DNA of 64,000 bases, taken from contig NZ_JBDKXB010000016.1 of assembly GCF_041197575.1 (NCBI RefSeq), positions 1 to 64,000 of the forward strand, given 5' to 3'. Below the pieces are notes generated by a model. It was not told the DNA's origin. It was given only the letters and a program-made list of their open reading frames with translations, and ran no database searches. The position numbers and the translations under genes were made by a program. Positions 1 to 8,460 of this stretch are shown here, in pieces. This stretch comes from Thioalkalicoccus limnaeus. Lineage in GTDB: Bacteria; Pseudomonadota; Gammaproteobacteria; Chromatiales; Chromatiaceae. Position 1 is the first letter of the stretch. Each line of letters opens with the position of its first letter.

Positions 1-1
1 C

Positions 2-115
2 GGCGATCTGGTCGAGACCGGCCCGACCGGCACGAACGTCATGGACCTGATGCTCGGCCTGAAAGGTTGGCCTAGGCCACGCGCAATGCCTGTCATCCAG
101 CCCCGCTGCGAATGA
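2..115 (+). CDS. C-terminal fragment, putative glycerate 2-kinase (MOFRL family)
   Basis: Only the last 37 codons are in the window; the gene enters from the left edge. The readable tail begins GDLVETGPTGTNVMDL, which resembles the conserved C-terminal end of glycerate 2-kinase / hydroxypyruvate reductase (GckA/TtuD, MOFRL) proteins, where a GD-L--TGPT-TNV-DL signature closes the protein. Such enzymes phosphorylate glycerate in glyoxylate and tartrate metabolism. The frame runs about 15 residues past the usual end and stops at 113-115, overlapping the 3' end of convergent folE by 23 bases. With so little sequence the family call rests on one motif. Confidence 0.5.
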   Translation, partial: GDLVETGPTGTNVMDLMLGLKGWPRPRAMPVIQPRCE

Positions 116-740
116 AGGACATGAACTCAGCGCGCGTGCGCGGGTCGTCCTGGAAGGCGCCGCGCATCGCGCTGGAGACGGTCGTGCTGCGCTGCTTCTG
201 GACGCCGCGCATCATCATGCAGGTATGGCTCGCCTCGATGACGACAGCGACCCCATGGGCGCCCAGGTGCGTCATCAGCGCATCCGCGACCTGGTTGGTC
301 AGGCGTTCTTGTACCTGGAGGCGGCGCGCGAAGACGTCGACGACACGGGCGATCTTGCTGAGACCGACGACCTTGCCGTTCGGCAGGTAGCCAACATGAG
401 CATGGCCGAAGAAGGGCAGCATGTGGTGTTCGCACAGCGAGTAGAACTCGATGTCGCGCACGACGACCATCTCCTTGCAGTCTTCGTCGAATAGGGCCTT
501 TTTGATCACATCCTCGGCCGACAGCTGGTAGCCGCTGGTCAGGAAGTCCATCGCCTTCGCGACCCGTAGTGGGGTGCGTCGGAGGCCGTCGCGCGTCGGG
601 TTCTCACCGAGTGCGACAAGCATCGACCGCACCAGGGCCTCCTTCTTCGGGTCGTAGACCTCCTCGTCGCTGTCGGCATCCAGGTTCGGGGCGTAATGAC
701 TATGGGCCAGGACCCGAGAGAACTGCTCTTTCTCGCTCAC
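93..740 (-). CDS. folE: GTP cyclohydrolase I
   Basis: FolE converts GTP to 7,8-dihydroneopterin triphosphate, the first step of tetrahydrofolate (and often queuosine) synthesis in the cytoplasm. The 215-residue protein is of usual length. It shows the zinc ligands of the family: Cys103 and His106 in SLCEHH and Cys174 in SHTCMMMRG. The central GLSKIARVVDVFARRLQVQE block is also typical. Translation starts at a GTG (738-740) preceded by a strong GGAGG (complement of 751-755). The gene is convergent with the glycerate kinase-like tail and divergent from the osmolyte operon that begins at 955. Confidence 0.97.
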   Translation of the reverse strand: MSEKEQFSRVLAHSHYAPNLDADSDEEVYDPKKEALVRSMLVALGENPTRDGLRRTPLRVAKAMDFLTSGYQLSAEDVIKKALFDEDCKEMVVVRDIEFYSLCEHHMLPFFGHAHVGYLPNGKVVGLSKIARVVDVFARRLQVQERLTNQVADALMTHLGAHGVAVVIEASHTCMMMRGVQKQRSTTVSSAMRGAFQDDPRTRAEFMSFIRSGAG

Positions 741-893
741 GATCGGATCTCCTCCGTGGGGGCTATGGGCCGGGCGTTCGAGGTTGCCGGCCTACGATGG
801 CCGTTCTCGCGCAATGGTGGGGCCACCAGTCGAAAAGGAAAGACGAGTAGCGGGCGCAACCGGCGTCGATACGGCGACCGCGTCCTCTCCGGA

Positions 894-954
894 TTGGTGA
901 TGCCCGCCGAAATCCTTTATACTTCAGATATTTTGATCAAATGGAGCCCTTGTT
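894..954 (+). promoter_or_regulatory. Candidate promoter and ribosome site of the NAGGN operon
   Basis: A TATACT hexamer (918-923), one base from the sigma-70 -10 consensus, lies 18 bases after TTGGTG (894-899), a weak -35. A GGAG at 943-946 sits 8 bases before the asnO-like ATG at 955. The region 910-942 is strikingly AT-rich for this genome. Induction by salt would be expected from the pathway, but no operator is recognisable. Confidence 0.45.
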
Positions 955-2730
955 ATGTGTGGATTCTGTGGTGAGATTCGTTTCGACGGCCGACCCGTCG
1001 ACATCGGTGCGTTGGACCGGATGAACGAAACGATGCAACCACGTGGTCCCGACGGCCGAGGCGTCCATCTGCAAGGAGCCGTCGGATTGGCTCACCGCCG
1101 CCTGAGCATCATCGATCTCAGTGCCCACGCCGGCCAGCCGATGGTCGACAACGAGTTGGGGCTGACGATCGCGTTCAACGGCTGCATTTACAACTATCGG
1201 GCGCTGCGCGGCGAGCTGGAAGGGCTCGGTTACCGGTTCTTTTCGAGCGGTGACACCGAGGTCGTGCTGAAGGCCTTCGCCGCGTGGGGACCGGACTGTG
1301 TGCAGCGTTTTCACGGCATGTTTGCATTCGCGATTGCCGAGCGGGACTCGGGGCGCGTGACGCTGGTCCGGGATCGCCTCGGGATCAAGCCTCTGTACTA
1401 TGCCGAGGGTCCGGGTCGCATGCGCTTCGCGTCGACGCTGCCGGCGTTGCTGGCGGGCGGCGGAATCGACACAGATCTGGACCCGGTCGCGTTGCATCAT
1501 TACATGCATTTCCACGCGGTGGTGCCAGCGCCCTACACGATGCTGCGCGGTGTGCGCAAGCTGCCGCCGGCGACCATACGGGTCATCGAGCCGGACGGTC
1601 GTCAGACGCAGCGGCACTACTGGGAACCGCGCTTCGAGACCCGCGACGACGAACGAGATCTGAGCTTCGAGGACTGGCAGGACCGGGTGCTCGAGGCGCT
1701 GCGGCGCGCGGTTGCGCGCCGCTTGGTCGCCGACGTCGACGTCGGCGTTCTGCTGTCCGGGGGGCTGGATTCGAGCCTGATCGTCGGACTGCTCGCCGAG
1801 CAGGGACAGCGCGGTCTCAATACCTTCTCGGTCGGCTTCGAGACGGTCGGAGACGAGGTCGGCGATGAGTTCCAGTACTCGGATCTGATCGCTCGCCACT
1901 ATGGCACCGAGCACCACAAGATACGCGTCGACTCGGCATCGCGGTTGTTGCCGGAGCTTCCGAACTGCGTGCGCGCGATGTCGGAGCCGATGGTCAGCCA
2001 TGACGCGATCGGGTTCTATCTCTTGTCGCAGGAGGTCAGTCGCCATGTCAAGGTCGTGCAGAGCGGGCAGGGCGCCGATGAGGTCTTCGCCGGCTATCAC
2101 TGGTACCCACCGCTGGTCGGCAGCCGCGATCCGGCGAGCGACTACGCCGCCGCCTTCTGCGACCGCGACCACGCCGAATACCTGCGTGCCGTCGCGCCGC
2201 GGTTTCACGGCGAGGACCACAGTCGGGCCTTGATCGCCGGGCATTTCGCGCGCCCCGGGGCGGCGGCGCCGGTCGACAAGGCACTGCGGTTGGATCAGCT
2301 CGTCATGCTCGTCGATGACCCGGTCAAGCGCGTCGATAACATGACGATGGCTTGGGGGCTCGAGGCCCGGGTGCCTTTCCTCGACCACGAACTGGTCGAA
2401 CTCGCGGCGCGGATCCCGGATCGACACAAGCTGGTCGATGACGGCAAGGGGGTGCTCAAGGCGCTCGGCCGGCGGGTCATCCCGGCCGCCGTCATCGATC
2501 GGCCGAAGGGCTATTTCCCGGTTCCAGCGCTCAAGTACCTGCGTGGCGACGTACTCGCGTTCGTGCGCGAGCTGTTGCACTCCGAGCGCGCGCGGCAACG
2601 CGATCTGTTCACCCTGACCTATGTCGACGAATTGCTCGCGGCGCCGGAGGCCCATATCACGCCGCTACGCGGTTCCAAGTTGTGGCAAGTCGCGCTGCTG
2701 GAACTCTGGTTGCAACAGCACGGGCTCTGA
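955..2730 (+). CDS. asnO: N-acetylglutaminylglutamine amidotransferase (asparagine synthase family)
   Basis: This 591-residue protein is of the asparagine-synthase type. The N-terminal class II glutaminase domain begins MCGFCGEIRF, with Cys2 as the nucleophile after methionine removal. The C-terminal synthetase half carries the PP-loop SGGLDSS near residue 270. It belongs to the branch next to an acetyltransferase/ligase and an M42 hydrolase (the 'trio' families), which amidates N-acetylglutaminylglutamine to the osmolyte NAGGN using glutamine and ATP. The next gene starts 23 bases downstream and the third overlaps the second, so the three form one operon. An ordinary AsnB is the alternative, but the neighbours argue against it. 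Confidence 0.92.
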   Translation: MCGFCGEIRFDGRPVDIGALDRMNETMQPRGPDGRGVHLQGAVGLAHRRLSIIDLSAHAGQPMVDNELGLTIAFNGCIYNYRALRGELEGLGYRFFSSGDTEVVLKAFAAWGPDCVQRFHGMFAFAIAERDSGRVTLVRDRLGIKPLYYAEGPGRMRFASTLPALLAGGGIDTDLDPVALHHYMHFHAVVPAPYTMLRGVRKLPPATIRVIEPDGRQTQRHYWEPRFETRDDERDLSFEDWQDRVLEALRRAVARRLVADVDVGVLLSGGLDSSLIVGLLAEQGQRGLNTFSVGFETVGDEVGDEFQYSDLIARHYGTEHHKIRVDSASRLLPELPNCVRAMSEPMVSHDAIGFYLLSQEVSRHVKVVQSGQGADEVFAGYHWYPPLVGSRDPASDYAAAFCDRDHAEYLRAVAPRFHGEDHSRALIAGHFARPGAAAPVDKALRLDQLVMLVDDPVKRVDNMTMAWGLEARVPFLDHELVELAARIPDRHKLVDDGKGVLKALGRRVIPAAVIDRPKGYFPVPALKYLRGDVLAFVRELLHSERARQRDLFTLTYVDELLAAPEAHITPLRGSKLWQVALLELWLQQHGL

Positions 2731-2753
2731 ATCATCGGGAGGAGGACACGACG

Positions 2754-4502
2754 ATGAGCGCGAAAGAACGCATCCAGCACCGCCTTGCCCGCAGTCACGC
2801 CCCATCGGTCAAGAATTGGGATCGGCAGCCGCGCAAGGACCAGCATCCGGGGACCGAAGTCTTCATCGATTGCGGTTGGGGACGGTTGCTGTTCGGACAG
2901 ACCTTCACGGATCTCGAACGCATTGCCACCACGCTCCAGGAGGAGCGACCGGGCAAGCGTGACGTGGCCTTGTATCTGAGCGATCCGCACGTGGTCCTGT
3001 CGCACGCGCCGCAGGACCTGTTTCTGGATCCGTCCCACACCTTTCGGCTGTGGTTCGAGCGCTATCAGCACTCGCCACGCCGGCCGAAGGGGTTTCGCGT
3101 ACGGCTATTGAACAGCCGCGAGGACGGTGAGGCCATCGAGCGTCTCTATGTCCGCCGGCACATGGTGCCGCCAGGCCCGGATTTCATCTGGGAACATCGG
3201 GCGTCGAAGATCCTGACCTACTGGGTCGCCGAGGACGAACAGGATGGTGGGATTCTCGGTGTCGTCACCGGCGTCGATCATGCGTTGGCGTTCGGCGATC
3301 CGGAAAACGGGGCCAGTCTGTGGGCCCTGGCGGTCGACCCGCAGGCGCCGCATCCGGGGATCGGCGAGGCCCTGGTCCGCCAGGTGATCGAGTATTACCA
3401 GGCGCGCAGTCGGGCCTTTCTCGACCTGTCCGTGATGCACGACAACGTCCAGGCGATCCGCCTCTATCGCAAGCTCGGCTTCGCGCGGATTCCGGCCTTT
3501 GCGCTGAAGAACAAGAACGCCTACAACGAACCCCTTTTCATCGGCCGCGCGCCCCAGGAACGCCTCAATCCCTATGCGACCATCATCGTCAACGAGGCAC
3601 GGCGGCGCGGCATCGGCGTCGAGGTCCTCGATGCCGAGGCCGGCTACTTCGCATTGGTGCTCGGCGGCCGGCGGATCGTCTGCCGCGAATCCTTGAGCGA
3701 GCTGACCACGGCGGTCGCGATGAGCCGCTGTGACGACAAGGCGGTGACGCACCGCCTGTTGCGCCGGGCCGGTCTGCGGGTTCCGGAGCAGGTCCGGGTC
3801 GAAGCCCTCGATCAGGCCGAGGCCTTCCTGTCGCGTTTTGGCCGGGTCGTCGTGAAGCCGGCGCGCGGCGAGCAGGGCGCCGGGATCAGCGTCGACGTGC
3901 GCGATGCCGAGGCACTGCAAAAGGCGATTCAGGTCGCACGGCGCTTCTCCGCCCATGTGTTGCTCGAGGAAATGGTGGCCGGCGAGGACCTGCGCATCGT
4001 CGTCATCGATTATCAGGTCGTCGCCGCGGCGGTCCGGCGGCCGGCACAGGTCATCGGCACCGGTCAACACAGCATCCGCGACCTGATCCAGGCGCAAAGC
4101 CGGCGGCGGCGCGCGGCCACCGGCGGCGAGAGCAGCATCCCTCTCGATGACGAGACCGCGCGCTGCTGTCGGCAAGAGGGCTACGAACTCGATGACATCC
4201 TGCCGGCCGGTGTCGCCTTGACGGTGCGCAAGACCGCGAACCTGCACACCGGCGGCACGATCCACGATGTGACCGCCGATCTGCATCCGCGGCTGGCCGA
4301 GGACGCCATCGCCGCGGCCCGCGCGCTGGCGATCCCGGTGACCGGACTCGATTTCATTGTCCCGGCCGTCGACGGCCCCGATTATGCGATCATCGAGGCC
4401 AACGAGCGTCCCGGTTTGGCGAACCATGAGCCGCAACCAACGGCCGAACGCTTCGTCGACCTGTTGTTTCCGCAGACCGCGTTACGGGAGAATGCCTCTT
4501 GA
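2754..4502 (+). CDS. ngg: N-acetylglutaminylglutamine synthetase (GNAT + ATP-grasp fusion)
   Basis: This is a 582-residue two-domain enzyme. Residues about 90-260 form a GNAT acetyltransferase (with VMHDNVQAIRLYRKLGF, a typical GNAT tail). Residues about 290-570 form an ATP-grasp ligase related to cyanophycin synthetase/RimK (VVKPARGEQGAGISV and, near the end, DFIVPA...AIIEANERPGL). It is expected to acetylate glutamine and ligate a second glutamine, giving the precursor of NAGGN. The start chosen is ATG 2754, preceded by GGGAGGAGG at 2738-2746. An upstream in-frame extension lies inside the previous gene and is not needed. The stop overlaps the next gene's TTG. Confidence 0.93.
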   Translation: MSAKERIQHRLARSHAPSVKNWDRQPRKDQHPGTEVFIDCGWGRLLFGQTFTDLERIATTLQEERPGKRDVALYLSDPHVVLSHAPQDLFLDPSHTFRLWFERYQHSPRRPKGFRVRLLNSREDGEAIERLYVRRHMVPPGPDFIWEHRASKILTYWVAEDEQDGGILGVVTGVDHALAFGDPENGASLWALAVDPQAPHPGIGEALVRQVIEYYQARSRAFLDLSVMHDNVQAIRLYRKLGFARIPAFALKNKNAYNEPLFIGRAPQERLNPYATIIVNEARRRGIGVEVLDAEAGYFALVLGGRRIVCRESLSELTTAVAMSRCDDKAVTHRLLRRAGLRVPEQVRVEALDQAEAFLSRFGRVVVKPARGEQGAGISVDVRDAEALQKAIQVARRFSAHVLLEEMVAGEDLRIVVIDYQVVAAAVRRPAQVIGTGQHSIRDLIQAQSRRRRAATGGESSIPLDDETARCCRQEGYELDDILPAGVALTVRKTANLHTGGTIHDVTADLHPRLAEDAIAAARALAIPVTGLDFIVPAVDGPDYAIIEANERPGLANHEPQPTAERFVDLLFPQTALRENAS

Positions 4503-5608
4503 GATCCCTGTCGATCGATACCCAGTACCTGACCGACATCTTGCTCAAGCTGTTGTATACGCCCAGCCCTTCCGGCTACACGGATCGGGTCGTGCATCTG
4601 GTCTGCGAGGAGCTCGAGCGGCTCGGCGTGCCGTTCGACCTGACCCGCCGCGGCGCGATCCGAGCGACGCTGAAAGGCGTGGCCTCGCAGCCGAATCGGG
4701 CGATCGTCGCCCACATCGACACGCTGGGCGCGATGGTCAAGGGACTCAAAAGCAACGGTCGCTGCGAGCTGGTCCCGGTCGGACATTGGAACGGACGGTT
4801 TGCCGAGGGTGCTCGCTGTACCCTCTACACCGACTTGGGTCAACACCGCGCGACCATCCTGCCGCTGAAGGCCTCCGGCCATACGTTCGGCCCGGAGATC
4901 GACGCGCAACCCGCTGGTTGGGATTATCTGGAGCTGCGGATCGACGAGATCGTACATGATCTCAAGGATCTGCTCCGGCTCGGTGTCCATGTCGGAGACT
5001 TTGTCGCGATCGACACCTGCCCCGAGGTCACGACGACCGGTTTCATCAACGCCCGACATCTCGATGACAAGGCCGGCGCCGCCGTGCTGCTGGCGGCGAT
5101 CGAGGCGGTCAAGCGCGAGCGGGTCGTGCTGCCGGTCGATACGCATCCGCTGTTCACGATCTCAGAGGAGGTCGGTTCCGGGGCCTCGGCGGCCTTGCAC
5201 CAAGACGTGGCGGAGATGCTGACGGTCGACAATGGCACGACGGCGCCGGGTCAGAATTCGAGCGAGTTCGGCGTGACCATCTGCATGGCCGATATGAGCG
5301 GCCCCTTCGATTACCATCTGACCCACCGCATCATCCAGCTGTGCCAGGAGTTCGATATCCGCCATCAGCGTGACGTCTTCCGTTACTATCGCTCCGATAG
5401 TGCCGCAGCGCTCGAGGCCGGGAACGACGTCCGCACGGCCTTGGTCACCTTCGGTGTCGATGCCTCGCACGGTTACGAACGGATCCACTTCGATGCGCTC
5501 GAATCGCTCGGGCGCCTGCTGACCATCTACATGCAAGGACCGGCGCTGTTTGCCCGCGATCGGTACGAGATCGGTCCGCGCACGGGCTTCCCGACCCAGC
5601 CCGGTTGA
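4499..5608 (+). CDS. Osmoprotectant-operon M42 family hydrolase
   Basis: This 369-residue M42 metallopeptidase-like protein is the third member of the NAGGN trio. Cocatalytic metal and catalytic motifs are visible: AHIDTLG near residue 75, LDDKAGA near 182, SEEVGSG near 222, VDNGT near 243 and DASHGYERIH near 323. Its role in the osmolyte pathway is not well settled: turnover of the dipeptide or salvage is usually proposed. Translation starts at a TTG that shares the sequence TTGA with the stop of the upstream ligase, so it is translationally coupled. No ATG in this frame lies nearby. Confidence 0.9.
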   Translation: MRSLSIDTQYLTDILLKLLYTPSPSGYTDRVVHLVCEELERLGVPFDLTRRGAIRATLKGVASQPNRAIVAHIDTLGAMVKGLKSNGRCELVPVGHWNGRFAEGARCTLYTDLGQHRATILPLKASGHTFGPEIDAQPAGWDYLELRIDEIVHDLKDLLRLGVHVGDFVAIDTCPEVTTTGFINARHLDDKAGAAVLLAAIEAVKRERVVLPVDTHPLFTISEEVGSGASAALHQDVAEMLTVDNGTTAPGQNSSEFGVTICMADMSGPFDYHLTHRIIQLCQEFDIRHQRDVFRYYRSDSAAALEAGNDVRTALVTFGVDASHGYERIHFDALESLGRLLTIYMQGPALFARDRYEIGPRTGFPTQPG

Positions 5609-5683
5609 ACGCGACCGCCGACTCGCGGTCGATCCTTGTTCCAGTCCAACATTCGAATTCAGACGATTCACGAGCAGAGAGCC

Positions 5684-7540
5684 ATGATGTCATTGCCCAA
5701 GACCGACTATTCCGATGGAGTCGATCATCCTGAGCTACTCGAGTGGGTGCGCGAGATGGTCGAGCTGTGTCGACCGGACAGGGTCTATTGGTGCGATGGG
5801 TCGCAGGAGGAATATGATTTTCTGACGAACCAGCTCGTCGAACAGGGTACCTTCGTCCGTTTGAATCCGGCCAAGCGGCCGAACAGCTTTGCCTGTTTCT
5901 CTGATCCGAGCGATGTCGCGCGGGTCGAAGACCGCACCTTCATCTGCAGTCTGCGCAAGGAGGATGCCGGGCCGACCAACAATTGGGAGGACCCGAGGGT
6001 CATGAAGCGGACCTTGAACGGTCTGTTCGAGGGCTGCATGACCGGGCGCACGATGTTCGTGATTCCGTTCAGCATGGGTCCATTGGGCTCGCCGATATCC
6101 CAGATCGGTGTCGAATTGACCGATTCGGCCTATGTCGTCGTCAACATGCGCATCATGACGCGGATGGGCAAGCCGGTCATCGACGTCCTCGGACAAGACG
6201 ACTTCGTCAAATGCCTGCACTCGGTCGGCGCACCGCTGACACCGGGCCAATCGGACGCGAGATGGCCGTGCAATCCGGATGTCAAGTACATCGTGCACTT
6301 TCCCGAGGAGCGCTCGATCGTCTCCTACGGGAGCGGCTATGGCGGCAACGCGCTGTTGGGCAAGAAGTGTTTCGCGCTTCGAATCGCCTCGTGCATCGCG
6401 CGCGACGAGGGTTGGCTCGCCGAGCACATGCTGATCCTCGGCGCCGAGTCGCCGGGCGGCGAGAAGACCTACGTCGCCGCCGCTTTCCCCAGTGCCTGCG
6501 GAAAGACGAATTTCGCGATGATGATTCCGCCGAAGGAATTCAGCGATTGGAAGATCACGACGGTTGGTGACGACATTGCCTGGATCAAACCCGACGAAAC
6601 GGGCCAGCTCTATGCGATCAATCCGGAGGCCGGCTATTTCGGCGTCGCGCCCGGGACCAATCTGAAGACCAACCCGAATGCGATGGCGGCGCTGAGGGCG
6701 AACGCGATCTTCACGAACGTCGGGGTCACCCCCGACGGCGATGTCTGGTGGGAAGGGTTGAGCGATGCCGCACCGGAGGGGACCTTGACCTGGACTGGCC
6801 AGGTCCATGATCCGGCGTCCGGGAAGCCAGTCGCCCATCCCAACGCGCGCTTCACGGTCCCGGCCAGCCAGTGTCCGAGTATCGATCCGGACTGGGAGAA
6901 TCCGCGGGGCGTTCCGATCAAGGCCTTCATCTTTGGCGGCCGGCGCAGTACCACCGTCCCGCTCGTCTATGAATCCTTCAACTGGAACTTCGGGGTCTAT
7001 CTGGCAGCGACCATGGGCTCGGAGATGACGGCCGCGGCCTTCGGCAATCTCGGCCAGGTCCGTCGGGATCCGTTCGCGATGCTGCCGTTCGCCGGTTACC
7101 ACATGGCCGACTACTTCAACCATTGGTTGCAGTTCGGCCGAAATCTTCCCGATCCACCTCGGATCTTCGGAGTCAACTGGTTTCGCAAAGACGACCAGGG
7201 CCGCTTCGTCTGGCCAGGTTTCGGCGACAACATGCGCGTATTGCAGTGGATCATCGATCGGGCCAATGGCCGGAGCCCGGCCGTCGAAAGCCCGATCGGC
7301 TGGATGCCACGCCACCAGGACATCGATATGACCGGTCTCGACTTCTCCGCGACCGATTTCGACCAGGTGATGAAGGTCGACCGGGAGGCCTGGAAGGTCG
7401 AGCTCTTCGGCCACGAGGAGCTCTTCGCACAGCTTTACGACAAGCTGCCGAAGGAGTTCTTCTTTACGCGCGAGCTGTTGCTTTCGGCACTCTGGCGTTC
7501 ACCCGAACATTGGTGCCTGGCGCCGGAACGGGACGTCTGA
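5684..7540 (+). CDS. pckG: Phosphoenolpyruvate carboxykinase (GTP)
   Basis: PckG makes phosphoenolpyruvate from oxaloacetate with GTP, for gluconeogenesis or, in reverse, anaplerosis. The 618-residue product has the usual length of the GTP-dependent class. It carries the kinase-1 loop FPSACGKTNFAM, the nucleotide/metal segment with DDIAWIKPDE, and the FGGRRSTTVPLVYES block, all diagnostic of the GTP rather than the ATP family. ATG 5684 is preferred over a TTG at 5636 because it gives the family's usual N-terminus. The gene stands alone, 75 bases after the NAGGN operon. Confidence 0.96.
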   Translation: MMSLPKTDYSDGVDHPELLEWVREMVELCRPDRVYWCDGSQEEYDFLTNQLVEQGTFVRLNPAKRPNSFACFSDPSDVARVEDRTFICSLRKEDAGPTNNWEDPRVMKRTLNGLFEGCMTGRTMFVIPFSMGPLGSPISQIGVELTDSAYVVVNMRIMTRMGKPVIDVLGQDDFVKCLHSVGAPLTPGQSDARWPCNPDVKYIVHFPEERSIVSYGSGYGGNALLGKKCFALRIASCIARDEGWLAEHMLILGAESPGGEKTYVAAAFPSACGKTNFAMMIPPKEFSDWKITTVGDDIAWIKPDETGQLYAINPEAGYFGVAPGTNLKTNPNAMAALRANAIFTNVGVTPDGDVWWEGLSDAAPEGTLTWTGQVHDPASGKPVAHPNARFTVPASQCPSIDPDWENPRGVPIKAFIFGGRRSTTVPLVYESFNWNFGVYLAATMGSEMTAAAFGNLGQVRRDPFAMLPFAGYHMADYFNHWLQFGRNLPDPPRIFGVNWFRKDDQGRFVWPGFGDNMRVLQWIIDRANGRSPAVESPIGWMPRHQDIDMTGLDFSATDFDQVMKVDREAWKVELFGHEELFAQLYDKLPKEFFFTRELLLSALWRSPEHWCLAPERDV

Positions 7541-7561
7541 CGGGCCAGAGGCAGATCCTTC

Positions 7562-7726
7562 CTACTGGTTCACGAGATAGATCGCGAAGGCCGAATAGCC
7601 GACCATCATCAACGAGAAGAACAGCAGCCCGGGGTAGCGTTTCTTCTTGAAGACCATCATGGCGCCCGCTGCTGTCAACAGAGCGATGGCGACCATCACG
7701 TACACCATGATTTCCATCGTATGCAT
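7562..7726 (-). CDS. Small two-helix membrane protein, unknown function
   Basis: A 54-residue protein read from ATG 7726, preceded by GAGG at a suitable distance (complement of 7731-7734). It consists of two predicted membrane segments (about residues 5-24 and 33-51) joined by a short basic loop, FKKKRYPG, and ends LVNQ. Met is abundant (nine residues). The positive loop suggests that both ends lie outside the cytoplasm, an inference from the positive-inside rule. It converges on pckG with 21 bases between stops. No family is recognised. Confidence 0.6.
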   Translation of the reverse strand: MHTMEIMVYVMVAIALLTAAGAMMVFKKKRYPGLLFFSLMMVGYSAFAIYLVNQ

Positions 7727-7905
7727 AGATACCTCGTTGTTTCGTAGGGCTTAAGATCGCCGCCGGGCCCTCCCGCGGCGATCGCTGGTTGGTCGAGGCG
7801 AACCCGATCCCTGGGCGTCTCAGCGGCCGGATTATACCCGCTTCCACTGGGGGAGGCGTGCGTTAGGCACCGGGCGGATCGCCCGGTGTGCCCAACCACC
7901 GGTCG

Positions 7906-8346
7906 TCAAGGTCCAATCTTGGGTGGTATCGGTATCTTCTCGCGATGGAACCAGGCGCGATCGAGAACCCATTCGACGCTATCGACCTCGGGATGCATCA
8001 AGGCGACCCGCGCGGCGCGATTCTCATGCTCGCGCAGGCGATCGTGGGCGGCCAGGATGGCCGGGTCGTTCGGTGATTTGGTGGCCAACTCGGGTTCGAC
8101 ATGTTCGAGGAACAGGATTGCGGGCACCTGACCGTCATGCGGGCGGGTCAAGGTCGCCACGCCGCTGGCCAACAGTACAGCGCGAAAGCGATAGGGATAC
8201 TCGGCCAGCACCGGGTCTTGCTTGATCATCTGATTGAGTTGCCAAACTCGCGGCATCAGCCCGCCGCCCCAGGCAACCCAAATCACGGCCAGCGGGATCA
8301 CAAAACAAGCAATCAATATCAGTCTGTTAAGCGTCTTTCGTTTCAT
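7906..8346 (-). CDS. Hypothetical protein with N-terminal membrane anchor
   Basis: A 146-residue protein beginning MKRKTLNRLILIACFVIPLA, a basic N-terminus followed by one hydrophobic helix (about residues 8-28). It is a signal anchor or uncleaved signal. The rest is soluble, with no cysteines outside the helix and a proline-rich end (IPIPPKIGP). A TTGACA lies 30-40 bases upstream on this strand, but no good -10 follows. No family is recognised. The codon pattern fits a real gene and no competing frame on the other strand is convincing. Confidence 0.6.
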   Translation of the reverse strand: MKRKTLNRLILIACFVIPLAVIWVAWGGGLMPRVWQLNQMIKQDPVLAEYPYRFRAVLLASGVATLTRPHDGQVPAILFLEHVEPELATKSPNDPAILAAHDRLREHENRAARVALMHPEVDSVEWVLDRAWFHREKIPIPPKIGP

Positions 8347-8460
8347 CTGTCCGGCTTTCTCTACTCTTGGTTGTCAATACTTTCGCGTCACGACGACTTC
8401 GGTCATCCCGAGCCTTGGTGACAGCGTTGGCCCCTGATTGCCATCAGGATAGGATTGCCA

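Noticed and set aside
937..2655. A 572-codon minus-strand frame opposite the asnO-like gene
   Set aside because: Antisense shadow; the plus-strand protein carries glutaminase and PP-loop motifs.
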